In this document: piece after piece, positions 34,146 through 41,902 of the stretch
Position numbering within the stretch: position 1 is the first letter of the stretch
Layout of the letters: each line of letters starts with the position of its first letter
Assembly (NCBI GenBank): GCA_944388215.1
Contig: CALXHT010000011.1
Location: forward strand, 1 to 59,423
From: an uncultured Gemmiger sp.
GTDB lineage: Bacteria; Bacillota; Clostridia; Oscillospirales; Ruminococcaceae
Length of the DNA: 59,423 nucleotides
Direction of reading: 5' to 3'
Translations under genes and position numbers: made by a program
The notes under the pieces: generated by a model
What the model saw: only the letters and a program-made list of their open reading frames with translations
Databases searched by the model: none
Told to the model about the DNA's origin: nothing

Positions 34146-34828
34146 TGGCCGCCGAACTGCAGGTCCGCCGCTACGAGGAAAAGTACCTGCTCTCTCCGGC
34201 CCAGGCCGCGGTGCTGGAATCCCTGCTGGACGGCGTGCTGCCCCGGGACAGATACTCGGCGGAGGGAGCCTATTTCATCCGCAGCCTCTACTTTGACACG
34301 CCGGGAAACGCCGACTACCAGGATAAGCTATTGGGCGTCAGCGAGCGCAAAAAGCTGCGGCTGCGGCTCTACGACCTGCGGGCGGCGCAGCTCAAGCTGG
34401 AGATCAAGGCCAAGCAGGCCAGGACCTCCCACAAGCAGAGCGCCCTGCTGGACCGGGATGCCGCCCAGGCGCTGATCGCCGGGGATGCCGCCCCGCTGCT
34501 GGCGGGCGGCCCGGCGTCCCGGGCGGCCTACGCCCTTCTGCAGGGGGAGAGCCGCATCCCGGCGGCCCTCATCGACTACGAGCGGACGGCCTGGGTCTTC
34601 CCGGTGGGGCGGACCCGCATCACGCTGGATCGCCATGTGCGGGCCTCCAAGAGCACGTCGCTGTTCGCAGCGGATGTGCCCATGGTGGAGGTGCTGGCCC
34701 CCAAAACGGTCCTGGAGATCAAATATGACCAGCCGCTGCCCGGCTGGCTGGGCCGGATGCTCAGCAGTGTGCCGGGCACGCCGCTGAGCATCAGCAAATA
34801 TGCACTGGCCCGGGCGGCGCTCTATTAA
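34145..34828 (+). CDS. VTC domain (polyphosphate polymerase-like) protein
   Basis: A 227-residue protein of the triphosphate-tunnel VTC fold. The expected charged strands are present: R-R-Y-E-E-K-Y near the start, L-R-L-R-L-Y, K-L-E-I-K-A-K, I-D-Y-E-R-T-A-W and V-L-E-I-K-Y. The eukaryotic VTC4 catalytic domain makes polyphosphate; whether bacterial members polymerise or bind phosphate chains is unsettled. Here it is coupled to DUF4956 by a TAATG overlap, which suggests a cytosolic partner of that membrane protein. Slightly shorter than typical members. Confidence 0.82.
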   Translation: MAAELQVRRYEEKYLLSPAQAAVLESLLDGVLPRDRYSAEGAYFIRSLYFDTPGNADYQDKLLGVSERKKLRLRLYDLRAAQLKLEIKAKQARTSHKQSALLDRDAAQALIAGDAAPLLAGGPASRAAYALLQGESRIPAALIDYERTAWVFPVGRTRITLDRHVRASKSTSLFAADVPMVEVLAPKTVLEIKYDQPLPGWLGRMLSSVPGTPLSISKYALARAALY

Positions 34829-34850
34829 AAAAGGAAAAACGGTAAATTTT

Positions 34851-35624
34851 ATGCGAACTGACTTGATTTCCAGCCGCGAAAATCCTAAAATCAAATACGC
34901 CTGCTCGCTGCGGGATTCCGAGAAGCAGCGCGCCGCCGACGGGCTGTTCTTTGCCGAGGGGCCCAAGCTCTGCCTGGAACTGGCCAAGAGCTGCACCCCC
35001 CGCACGGCCTACGCCACCGAGGCGGCCCTGGCCAAAACCCCGGCTCTGGCGGCCCTGCACCCGGTGCCGGTGGCGCCGTCGGTGGCGGAAAAGCTGGCCG
35101 GCACCAAATCCAGCCAGGACGTGTTCGTGCTGTTCGAGACCCCCCGTCCCGACCCCGCCGTGCTGACCACGGCCCGGCGGCTTCTGGCCCTGGAGGGGGT
35201 GCAGGACCCCGGCAACGTGGGCACCCTGCTGCGCAGCGCCGCGGCCTTCGGCTTTGACGCTGTGGTGCTGGGGCCCGGGTGCGCGGCGCCCTTCTCGCCC
35301 AAGACGCTGCGGTCCTCCATGGGAGCGGCGGGGCGGCTGCCGGTGGTACGCACCGACGACCTGCCCGCCACGCTGCATGCCCTGCGGGACCGGGGCGTGA
35401 CCTGCCTTGCGGCGGCACTCTACCGCTCCCGTCCGCTGGACGAGGCGGGCCGGGCCTTCCCCGGCGGCCTCTGCGTGGTCATCGGCAGCGAGGGCCAGGG
35501 CCTCACCGACGAGACGGTGCAGGCCTGCGACGCGGCGGTGCGCATCCCCATGACCGACCGGGTGGAGAGCCTGAACGCCGGTGTGGCGGGCAGCGTGCTG
35601 TTGTGGCACTTCCGCGGGGTGTGA
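34851..35624 (+). CDS. TrmH/SpoU family RNA 2'-O-methyltransferase
   Basis: A 257-residue SPOUT methyltransferase. An N-terminal substrate-binding domain (K-I-K-Y ... F-F-A-E-G-P) is followed by the knot domain with D-P-G-N-V-G-T-L-L-R-S-A, V-I-G-S-E-G-Q-G-L and I-P-M-T-D-R-V-E-S-L-N-A. Members methylate ribose in rRNA or tRNA (RlmB/TrmH-like). The start ATG 34851 has AAGGAA about 14 bases upstream, a rather long spacing, and no better in-frame alternative exists. dprA follows two bases later. The specific RNA target cannot be told. Confidence 0.88.
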   Translation: MRTDLISSRENPKIKYACSLRDSEKQRAADGLFFAEGPKLCLELAKSCTPRTAYATEAALAKTPALAALHPVPVAPSVAEKLAGTKSSQDVFVLFETPRPDPAVLTTARRLLALEGVQDPGNVGTLLRSAAAFGFDAVVLGPGCAAPFSPKTLRSSMGAAGRLPVVRTDDLPATLHALRDRGVTCLAAALYRSRPLDEAGRAFPGGLCVVIGSEGQGLTDETVQACDAAVRIPMTDRVESLNAGVAGSVLLWHFRGV

Positions 35625-35626
35625 GG

Positions 35627-36727
35627 ATGGACAAGAAACTTGCCTGGCTGTGGCTGGCCGACGCCGTCGGTTCCGCCTGCCAGTATGCCCGGGAACTGCT
35701 GGCCCTCTGGCCCGACCCGGAAGAATTCTGGCTGGCCCTGCAGGAGGACCCTGCCCGCATGCCGGCCTTTGTGAGCAAACACGCGGCGGCCCGGCTGGAG
35801 AGCACCACCCCCTATGACTTTGAGGAGCGGATGGACCACTGCTTGCTCACCGGGGTGGAGGCGCTCACCCCCGACGACCCGGACTATCCCGCCCGGCTAC
35901 GGGAGATCCCCGACCTGCCGCTGGTGCTCTATGTCACCGGCGACAAGACCTGCCTCAACGGCCACCGCTATGCGGCCATGGTGGGCACCCGGCGGCCCAG
36001 CGCCTACGGGCGGCAGGCCGCCTATGAGTTGTCCCTGGGGGCGGCCAAGGCCGGGGTGGTCATCGTCAGCGGTCTGGCCGACGGGCTGGACAGCGAGGGC
36101 CACCGCGCCGCCGTGGAGGCGGACATGCCCACCATCGCGTTTCTGGGCACGGCCATCGATGTGACTTTTCCCAGTTCCAACACCACGCTGCGCCAACGCA
36201 TCGAAGCGCTGGGCGGCGCGGTCTGCAGTGAATATCCGCCCCACTACAGGGGCAAAACAACGGGGACCTTTCTGGCGCGCAACCGGCTCATCGCGGCCCA
36301 GGCCCAGGTGGTCTGTGTGGCGGAAGCCCGGCTGCGCAGCGGCACCCTCAACACGGTGCACCACGCCGAGGACTACGGCCGCCCGGTGCTGGCCGTGCCG
36401 GGCAGCATCTACAGCGCCATGAGCCAGGGCACCAACGAGCTGCTGCGCACCCACCGGGCGGAGGTTCTCTGCCGCGCCCAGGATATTCTGGAACGGCTGG
36501 GGGCCGAGGCACAGCCCGCCGCGGCGGAACTGCCCGCCTTTTCCCCGGCGTCGGTGAGTGCCGACGCCCGGGCGGTCTATGAGAAACTGGGTCCCACCCC
36601 CCAGGGCATCGACGCCCTGTGTGTGGCCACCGGCCTGCCCGCCAACCGGGTGCTGGCGGCCTGTACCGAGCTGGAACTGTTCGGCGGCGCCCAGGCGCAG
36701 CCGGGCCGGCGGTACATCGCTTTATAA
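35627..36727 (+). CDS. dprA: DNA-processing protein DprA
   Basis: A 366-residue protein that loads RecA on incoming single-stranded DNA during transformation. It has an N-terminal SAM-like part, the extended Rossmann core with V-G-T-R-R-P-S-A-Y-G and S-G-L-A-D-G-L-D-S-E-G-H (usually S-G-M-A-R-G-I-D), R-N-R-L-I-A, and a C-terminal winged-helix DML1-like domain. The start is ATG 35627, two bases after the methyltransferase stop; the GTGAGG before it is a modest ribosome site. It precedes topA, a common Firmicutes order. Whether the organism is competent is unknown. Confidence 0.92.
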   Translation: MDKKLAWLWLADAVGSACQYARELLALWPDPEEFWLALQEDPARMPAFVSKHAAARLESTTPYDFEERMDHCLLTGVEALTPDDPDYPARLREIPDLPLVLYVTGDKTCLNGHRYAAMVGTRRPSAYGRQAAYELSLGAAKAGVVIVSGLADGLDSEGHRAAVEADMPTIAFLGTAIDVTFPSSNTTLRQRIEALGGAVCSEYPPHYRGKTTGTFLARNRLIAAQAQVVCVAEARLRSGTLNTVHHAEDYGRPVLAVPGSIYSAMSQGTNELLRTHRAEVLCRAQDILERLGAEAQPAAAELPAFSPASVSADARAVYEKLGPTPQGIDALCVATGLPANRVLAACTELELFGGAQAQPGRRYIAL

Positions 36728-36746
36728 AGAAAATCAGGAGGAGACT

Positions 36747-38831
36747 ATGGCAAAACTGGTCATTGTGGAATCGCCCGCCAAGGCTAAGACCATCGGCAAG
36801 TATCTGGGGCGAAACTATAAAGTCACCGCCAGCATGGGCCACGTGCGCGACCTGCCGGCGAGCCAGCTGGGCATTGACGTGGAGCACGGCTACACCCCCA
36901 AATATATCACCATCAAGGGCAAGCAGAAGCTGGTCAAGGAGCTGAAAGCCGAGGCCAAAAAGGCGGACGGCGTGCTGCTGGCCACCGACCCGGACCGGGA
37001 AGGGGAGGCCATCAGCTGGCATCTGGCCAACATTCTGGGGCTGGACCCGTCGGCGCCCAACCGGGTGACCTTTGACGAGATCACCAAGAAGGGCGTCCAG
37101 GAGGGCATGGCCCATCCCCGGGCCATCAACATGGACCTCTTCAACGCCCAGCAGGCCCGGCGGGAGCTGGACCGCCTGGTGGGCTACAAGCTCAGCCCAT
37201 TTCTCTGGCGCAAGGTGCGCCGGGGCCTTTCCGCCGGCCGCGTCCAGAGCGTGGCGGTGCGGCTCATCCGGGACCGGGAGCTGGAGATCGAAAACTTCAA
37301 GCCCGACGAATACTGGAACATCGACGCCACCCTGCATCCCCAGGGCAGCCGCAGCAACTTTGTGGCGCGGCTCACCGCCGGGGCGGACGGCAAAAAGCTG
37401 ACCGTCACCAATAAAGAGCAGGCCGACGCCATCGTGGCGGCACTGGACGGCAAGGAATACGTCATCTCCAAGCTGGAAAAGGGCAAGCGCCGCCGTCAGC
37501 CCGCGCCGCCCTTCATCACCTCCACGCTGCAGCAGGACGCCAGCCGCGCCTACGGCTTCTCGGCCACCCGCACCATGCGGGCCGCCCAGACCCTCTACGA
37601 AGGCGTGGACATCGCCGGCCACGGCACCGTGGGTCTGATCACCTACATGCGTACCGACAGCCTGCGCATCGCCGATGAGGCCGCCGCAGCCGCCAAGCAG
37701 TTCATCGCGGGCCGCTGGGGGGACAACTACGTCTGCAAGACCCAGCGCAAGTGGAAGTCCCGCTCCGCCACGGTGGCCCAGGACGCCCACGAAGCCATCC
37801 GTCCCTCCATGCCGGACCTTACCCCCGACGAGGTGGAAAAGAGCATCAGCGGCGACACCGCCAAGCTCTACCGGCTGATCTGGAGCCGCTTCATGGCCAG
37901 CCAGATGGCGGACTGCGTGCAGGATACCGTCTCGGTGACCATCACGGCGGGGGACTACCTCTTCCGGGCCTCGGGCTTCCGGGTGGCCTTTGAGGGCTTC
38001 ACCGCCCTCTATGAGGAGTCCACCGACGACAAGCAGAAGAAGGAGACCGCCCTGCCCGAACTGGAACAGGGCCAGACCCTCCAGCTGAAATCCCTGACAG
38101 CGGACCAGAAATTCACCCAGCCGCCGCCGCTCTACACCGAAGCCACCCTCATCCACGCCCTGGAGGAGAACGGCATCGGCCGTCCCTCCACCTACGCGCC
38201 CATCATCACCACCATCGTGGACCGGGGCTATGTGGAGAAGGACCAGAAAAAGCTCAAGACCACACCCCTGGGCCAGGCGGTGAACCAGGTTATGATGGAG
38301 CAGTTCCCGGCCATCGTGGACGTGAAGTTCAGCGCCGACATGGAGAAAAAGCTGGACGTGGTGGAAGCGGGCCAGGCCGACTGGGTCAAAACGGTGGATG
38401 AATTCTACCAGGGATTTGCCAAGAGCCTGGAAACCGCCGAGAAGAACATGGAGGGCAAGCGGGTCAAGGTGGAGGACATCCCCACCGACGAGATCTGCGA
38501 AAAGTGCGGCCGTCCCATGGTCATCAAGTCGGGGCGGTACGGCAAGTTCGTGGCCTGCTCGGGCTTCCCGGAGTGCCGCAACGCCCACCCGCTGGTGAAG
38601 GACACCGGCGGGCTGTGCCCGTTGTGCGGCGGCCACATGCTGGTGCGCAAGAGCGCCAAGGGCCGCATCTACTACGGCTGCGGCAATTACCCCAAGTGCA
38701 ACTTCATGACCTGGGACGAGCCGGTGCCGGAAAAGTGCCCTCAGTGCGGCGCCACCCTTTTCAAAAAGAAGGGCCAGCTCTACTGCGCCAAGGAGGGCTG
38801 CGGCTTTGTGAAGCCGGTGGAAAAGAAATAA
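36747..38831 (+). CDS. topA: DNA topoisomerase I
   Basis: A 694-residue type IA topoisomerase that relaxes negative supercoils. The N-terminal TOPRIM domain has I-V-E-S-P-A-K-A-K-T-I and D-P-D-R-E-G-E-A; the catalytic tyrosine is Y300 in I-T-Y-M-R-T-D-S. The C-terminus carries three zinc-ribbon motifs with C-x-x-C pairs (about 580-690). The length matches Firmicutes TopA. Start ATG 36747 has AGGAGGAG upstream, 19 bases after dprA. trmFO follows 39 bases after the stop, so topA, dprA and trmFO are probably co-expressed. Confidence 0.97.
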   Translation: MAKLVIVESPAKAKTIGKYLGRNYKVTASMGHVRDLPASQLGIDVEHGYTPKYITIKGKQKLVKELKAEAKKADGVLLATDPDREGEAISWHLANILGLDPSAPNRVTFDEITKKGVQEGMAHPRAINMDLFNAQQARRELDRLVGYKLSPFLWRKVRRGLSAGRVQSVAVRLIRDRELEIENFKPDEYWNIDATLHPQGSRSNFVARLTAGADGKKLTVTNKEQADAIVAALDGKEYVISKLEKGKRRRQPAPPFITSTLQQDASRAYGFSATRTMRAAQTLYEGVDIAGHGTVGLITYMRTDSLRIADEAAAAAKQFIAGRWGDNYVCKTQRKWKSRSATVAQDAHEAIRPSMPDLTPDEVEKSISGDTAKLYRLIWSRFMASQMADCVQDTVSVTITAGDYLFRASGFRVAFEGFTALYEESTDDKQKKETALPELEQGQTLQLKSLTADQKFTQPPPLYTEATLIHALEENGIGRPSTYAPIITTIVDRGYVEKDQKKLKTTPLGQAVNQVMMEQFPAIVDVKFSADMEKKLDVVEAGQADWVKTVDEFYQGFAKSLETAEKNMEGKRVKVEDIPTDEICEKCGRPMVIKSGRYGKFVACSGFPECRNAHPLVKDTGGLCPLCGGHMLVRKSAKGRIYYGCGNYPKCNFMTWDEPVPEKCPQCGATLFKKKGQLYCAKEGCGFVKPVEKK

Positions 38832-38870
38832 CCAGCGGGGTACGCCCCGCCCATTCCCGTGGAGGAAAGT

Positions 38871-40184
38871 ATGCAATGTAAGATCATTGGGGCCGGTCTG
38901 GCCGGGTGCGAAGCCGCACTCTGGCTGGCCGACGCCGGGGTGCAGGTGGACCTGTACGAGCAGAAACCCGGCAAGTTTTCCCCCGCCCATAAAAGCGCCG
39001 GCTTTGCCGAGCTGATCTGCTCCAACTCGCTGAAAGCCGAGCGCCCCGATTCCGCCTCCGGCCTGCTGAAGCTGGAGATGCGTACCATGGGCAGCCACCT
39101 GCTGCCCGCCGCCGAGACCGCCCGGGTGGCCGCCGGCGGGGCCCTGGCGGTGGACCGGGATGTCTTCTCGGCCGCCGTCACGGACCAGGTGGAGGGCCAT
39201 CCCAACATCACGATCCACCGGGAGGAAGTCACCGCTCTTGACGAGAGCGCCCCGGTGCTGGTGGCATCGGGCCCCCTCACCGAGGGGGCGCTGGCCGATG
39301 CCATCGCGGCCCTCACCGGCAATCACCGGCTGAGCTTTTACGACGCGGTGGCCCCCATCGTCACCGCCGAGAGCCTCGACTACGACAAGGTCTTCGCCGC
39401 CTCCCGCTACGGCCGCGGCGAGGCCGATTACTTAAACTGCCCCTTCAACAAGGAGGAGTACGAGGCCTTCCACGGGGCGCTCATCGCCGCCGAGCGGGCC
39501 CCCCTCCACGATTTCGACGGCGACCTGACGGTCTACGAGGGCTGCATGCCCATCGAGGTCATGGCCGCCCGGGGCGCCGACACCATCCGGTTCGGCCCGC
39601 TGCGCCCGGTGGGGCTGCGGGACCCCCGTACCGGCCACCGCCCCTGGGCCAACGTCCAGCTCCGGGCCGAGAACACCGACCGCACCCTTTATAACCTGGT
39701 GGGCTTCCAGACCAACCTCAAATGGGGGGAGCAGAAGCGGGTCTTTTCCATGATTCCGGGGCTCGAGCACGCCGAGTTTATCCGCTACGGCGTCATGCAC
39801 CGCAACACCTTCCTGGAAAGCCCCAGGGTGCTGACGGCCCAGCAGTATCTCAAAGAACACCCCAACGTATTCTTTGCCGGGCAGATCACCGGCTTTGAGG
39901 GCTATATGGAGAGCGCGGCCAGCGGTCTTCTGGCAGCACGGCAGATTCTGGCGCGGCTCCAGGGCCGTCCGCTGCCGCCGCCCCCGCCGGAGACGATGTG
40001 CGGCGCGCTGCTGCAGTACATCACCACCCCCAACAAGGACTTCCAGCCCATGGGTGCGAATATGGGCATCCTGCCCCGCACCCCCGAGATCAATGCCATC
40101 CGCGATAAGCGGGAACGCTATGCCGCCCTTTCCGAGACGGCGCAACAGGCCATGCGGGCCTGGGTAGAGGAGGACGTATCATGA
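38871..40184 (+). CDS. trmFO: tRNA uracil-54 methyltransferase, folate-dependent (TrmFO)
   Basis: A 437-residue flavoenzyme that methylates U54 of tRNA using methylenetetrahydrofolate. The FAD loop G-A-G-L-A-G-C-E-A-A is at the N-terminus, followed by F-A-E-L-I-C-S-N-S-L; the R-P-x-x-A-N-V-Q-L segment and F-A-G-Q-I-T-G-F-E-G-Y-M-E-S motif are conserved. Start ATG 38871 has GGAGGAAAG just upstream; the GTG at 38859 precedes that site. It follows topA as in B. subtilis and many Firmicutes. The end overlaps plsX by four bases. Confidence 0.95.
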   Translation: MQCKIIGAGLAGCEAALWLADAGVQVDLYEQKPGKFSPAHKSAGFAELICSNSLKAERPDSASGLLKLEMRTMGSHLLPAAETARVAAGGALAVDRDVFSAAVTDQVEGHPNITIHREEVTALDESAPVLVASGPLTEGALADAIAALTGNHRLSFYDAVAPIVTAESLDYDKVFAASRYGRGEADYLNCPFNKEEYEAFHGALIAAERAPLHDFDGDLTVYEGCMPIEVMAARGADTIRFGPLRPVGLRDPRTGHRPWANVQLRAENTDRTLYNLVGFQTNLKWGEQKRVFSMIPGLEHAEFIRYGVMHRNTFLESPRVLTAQQYLKEHPNVFFAGQITGFEGYMESAASGLLAARQILARLQGRPLPPPPPETMCGALLQYITTPNKDFQPMGANMGILPRTPEINAIRDKRERYAALSETAQQAMRAWVEEDVS

Positions 40185-41197
40185 TGAAGATTCTGATCGA
40201 CGCCATGGGCGGCGACAACGCCCCGCTGTGTGTGCTCCAGGGCGCGTCCCAGGCGGCTGCCGAGTACGGCGCCGACACCAAACTGGTGCTGCTGGGGGAC
40301 GAGAAGACCATGAAAGACTGCGCGGCCCAGAACAAGATCGACCTGACCCCCTTCGAGATCATTCCCTGCTCCGAAGTGGTGGATATGCACGATGACCCCG
40401 TCAAGGCGGCCCGCCACAAGACCGATTCCAGCATGATCAAAGGCCTGACCATGCTGAAAAACGGCGAGGGCGACGCCTTTGTGTCGGCGGGTTCCACCGG
40501 CGCGCTGCATGTGGGCACCAGCCTCATCGTGCGCACCCTCAAGGGCATCAAGCGCCCGGCCCTGGCCACACCCATGCCCGGCGCCAAACAGAACTTTTTG
40601 CTGCTGGACTGCGGCGCCAACGCCGAGTGCCGCCCCGATATGCTCAACGCCTTCGGCACCATGGGCAGCGTCTATGCCGAGAAGGTCATGGACCGGAAGA
40701 ATCCTTCGGTGGCGTTGGTGAACAACGGCGCCGAGGACACCAAGGGCACCCCCACCTACCGGGAGGCCCACCAGCTTCTCAAAGCCAACCCCTGCATCCA
40801 CTTTGTGGGCAACATCGAGCCCCGCTACATCCTGGACGGGGAAGTGGACGTGGTGGTCTGCGACGGCTTTGTGGGCAACGTGGTCCTCAAGCTCACCGAG
40901 GGCGTGGCCAAGACGCTGCTGGGCATGCTCAAGAAGGTCTTTTTGAAGAACCTCATCACCAAGCTCAGCTATCTGGGCATCAAGGGCGGCCTTTCCGACA
41001 TCAAGCGGATGATGGACTCCGAGGAAGTGGGCGGTGCGCCGCTGCTGGGCGCCGCCAAGCCGGTCATCAAGGCCCACGGTTCCAGCAAGGCCAAGGGCAT
41101 CAAGAATGCCATCCGGCAGGCCCGCACCTGCGTGGCCAACGACCTCTGCGGCACCATGCAGACCGCCCTCAACGCGCTGGAAAAACCCCAGGCATAA
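40181..41197 (+). CDS. plsX: Phosphate acyltransferase PlsX
   Basis: A 338-residue enzyme that converts acyl-ACP to acyl-phosphate for phospholipid synthesis at the membrane. The N-terminal D-A-M-G-G-D-N-A-P motif, G-S-T-G-A-L in the middle, and C-D-G-F-V-G-N-V-V-L-K motif are the PlsX hallmarks. The ATGA overlap with trmFO and GAGGAGG upstream support the start; a second ATG follows directly. In many Firmicutes fabD/G and acpP lie between plsX and rnc, but here rnc follows directly after 18 bases. Confidence 0.95.
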   Translation: MMKILIDAMGGDNAPLCVLQGASQAAAEYGADTKLVLLGDEKTMKDCAAQNKIDLTPFEIIPCSEVVDMHDDPVKAARHKTDSSMIKGLTMLKNGEGDAFVSAGSTGALHVGTSLIVRTLKGIKRPALATPMPGAKQNFLLLDCGANAECRPDMLNAFGTMGSVYAEKVMDRKNPSVALVNNGAEDTKGTPTYREAHQLLKANPCIHFVGNIEPRYILDGEVDVVVCDGFVGNVVLKLTEGVAKTLLGMLKKVFLKNLITKLSYLGIKGGLSDIKRMMDSEEVGGAPLLGAAKPVIKAHGSSKAKGIKNAIRQARTCVANDLCGTMQTALNALEKPQA

Positions 41198-41215
41198 AGA
41201 AAGGAAGGCCCTACG

Positions 41216-41893
41216 GTGGCTACGCATAAACCCGAAGAACTGCAGAAGGTTCTGCACTATCAGTTCAAGAATCCCGCCCTGCTGCGCATCGCCCTGACCC
41301 ACACCAGCTTCGCCAACGAGAGCAAAGTCCCCACCACCCACAACGAGCGGCTGGAGTTTCTCGGCGACAGCGTGCTGTCGGTGGTGGCGGCGGACTATCT
41401 GTTCCATCACTCCACCCGGCCGGAGGGCGAACTGACCCGCATGCGGGCCAGCCTGGTCAGCGAGGATGCCCTCTTCCAGTTCGCCCAGGAGATCCATCTG
41501 GGCGACTACCTGCGGCTGGGCCACGGCGAGGACCTGGGGGGCGGGCGCAACCGTCCCAGCGTGGTGTCTGACGCCTTTGAGGCGGTCATCGCCGCGCTCT
41601 ATCTGGACGGTGGGCTGGAAGTGGCCCGCAGCTTTATCCTGCCCTTCCTCACCGAGGGCAAGACCGCCGAGGAAGATTACAAGACCCGCCTGCAGGAAGT
41701 GGTGCAGCAGAATCCCAACGCCCGCCTGCGCTATGAGGTGGAGAGCGAGACCGGCCCCGACCATGCCAAGCAGTTCACCGTCGCCGTCTATTGCGACAAT
41801 GAGCGGCTGGCCGAAGGGGTGGGCCGCAGCAAGAAGGCGGCCGAACAGCACGCCGCCAGGCAGGCGCTGGACCGCCTGCAGTCCCAACGCTAA
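41216..41893 (+). CDS. rnc: Ribonuclease III
   Basis: A 225-residue double-strand-specific endoribonuclease that processes rRNA precursors and regulatory RNAs. The catalytic signature N-E-R-L-E-F-L-G-D-S-V-L lies near 44-55, a second acidic motif D-A-F-E-A-V-I-A-A-L is present, and a double-stranded RNA-binding domain forms the C-terminal 75 residues. The start is GTG 41216, seven bases after AAGGAAGG. It sits in the conserved order plsX-rnc-smc-ftsY. Confidence 0.95.
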   Translation: MATHKPEELQKVLHYQFKNPALLRIALTHTSFANESKVPTTHNERLEFLGDSVLSVVAADYLFHHSTRPEGELTRMRASLVSEDALFQFAQEIHLGDYLRLGHGEDLGGGRNRPSVVSDAFEAVIAALYLDGGLEVARSFILPFLTEGKTAEEDYKTRLQEVVQQNPNARLRYEVESETGPDHAKQFTVAVYCDNERLAEGVGRSKKAAEQHAARQALDRLQSQR

Positions 41894-41902
41894 GGAGACC
41901 CT

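Noticed and set aside
35279..35626. Upstream extension of the dprA frame
   Set aside because: Overlaps the methyltransferase gene in another frame; DprA homology begins at 35627.
38834..38851. GCGGGG/CCCCGC hairpin between topA and trmFO
   Set aside because: No T tract follows and the trmFO ribosome site is immediately downstream, so it is not a terminator.
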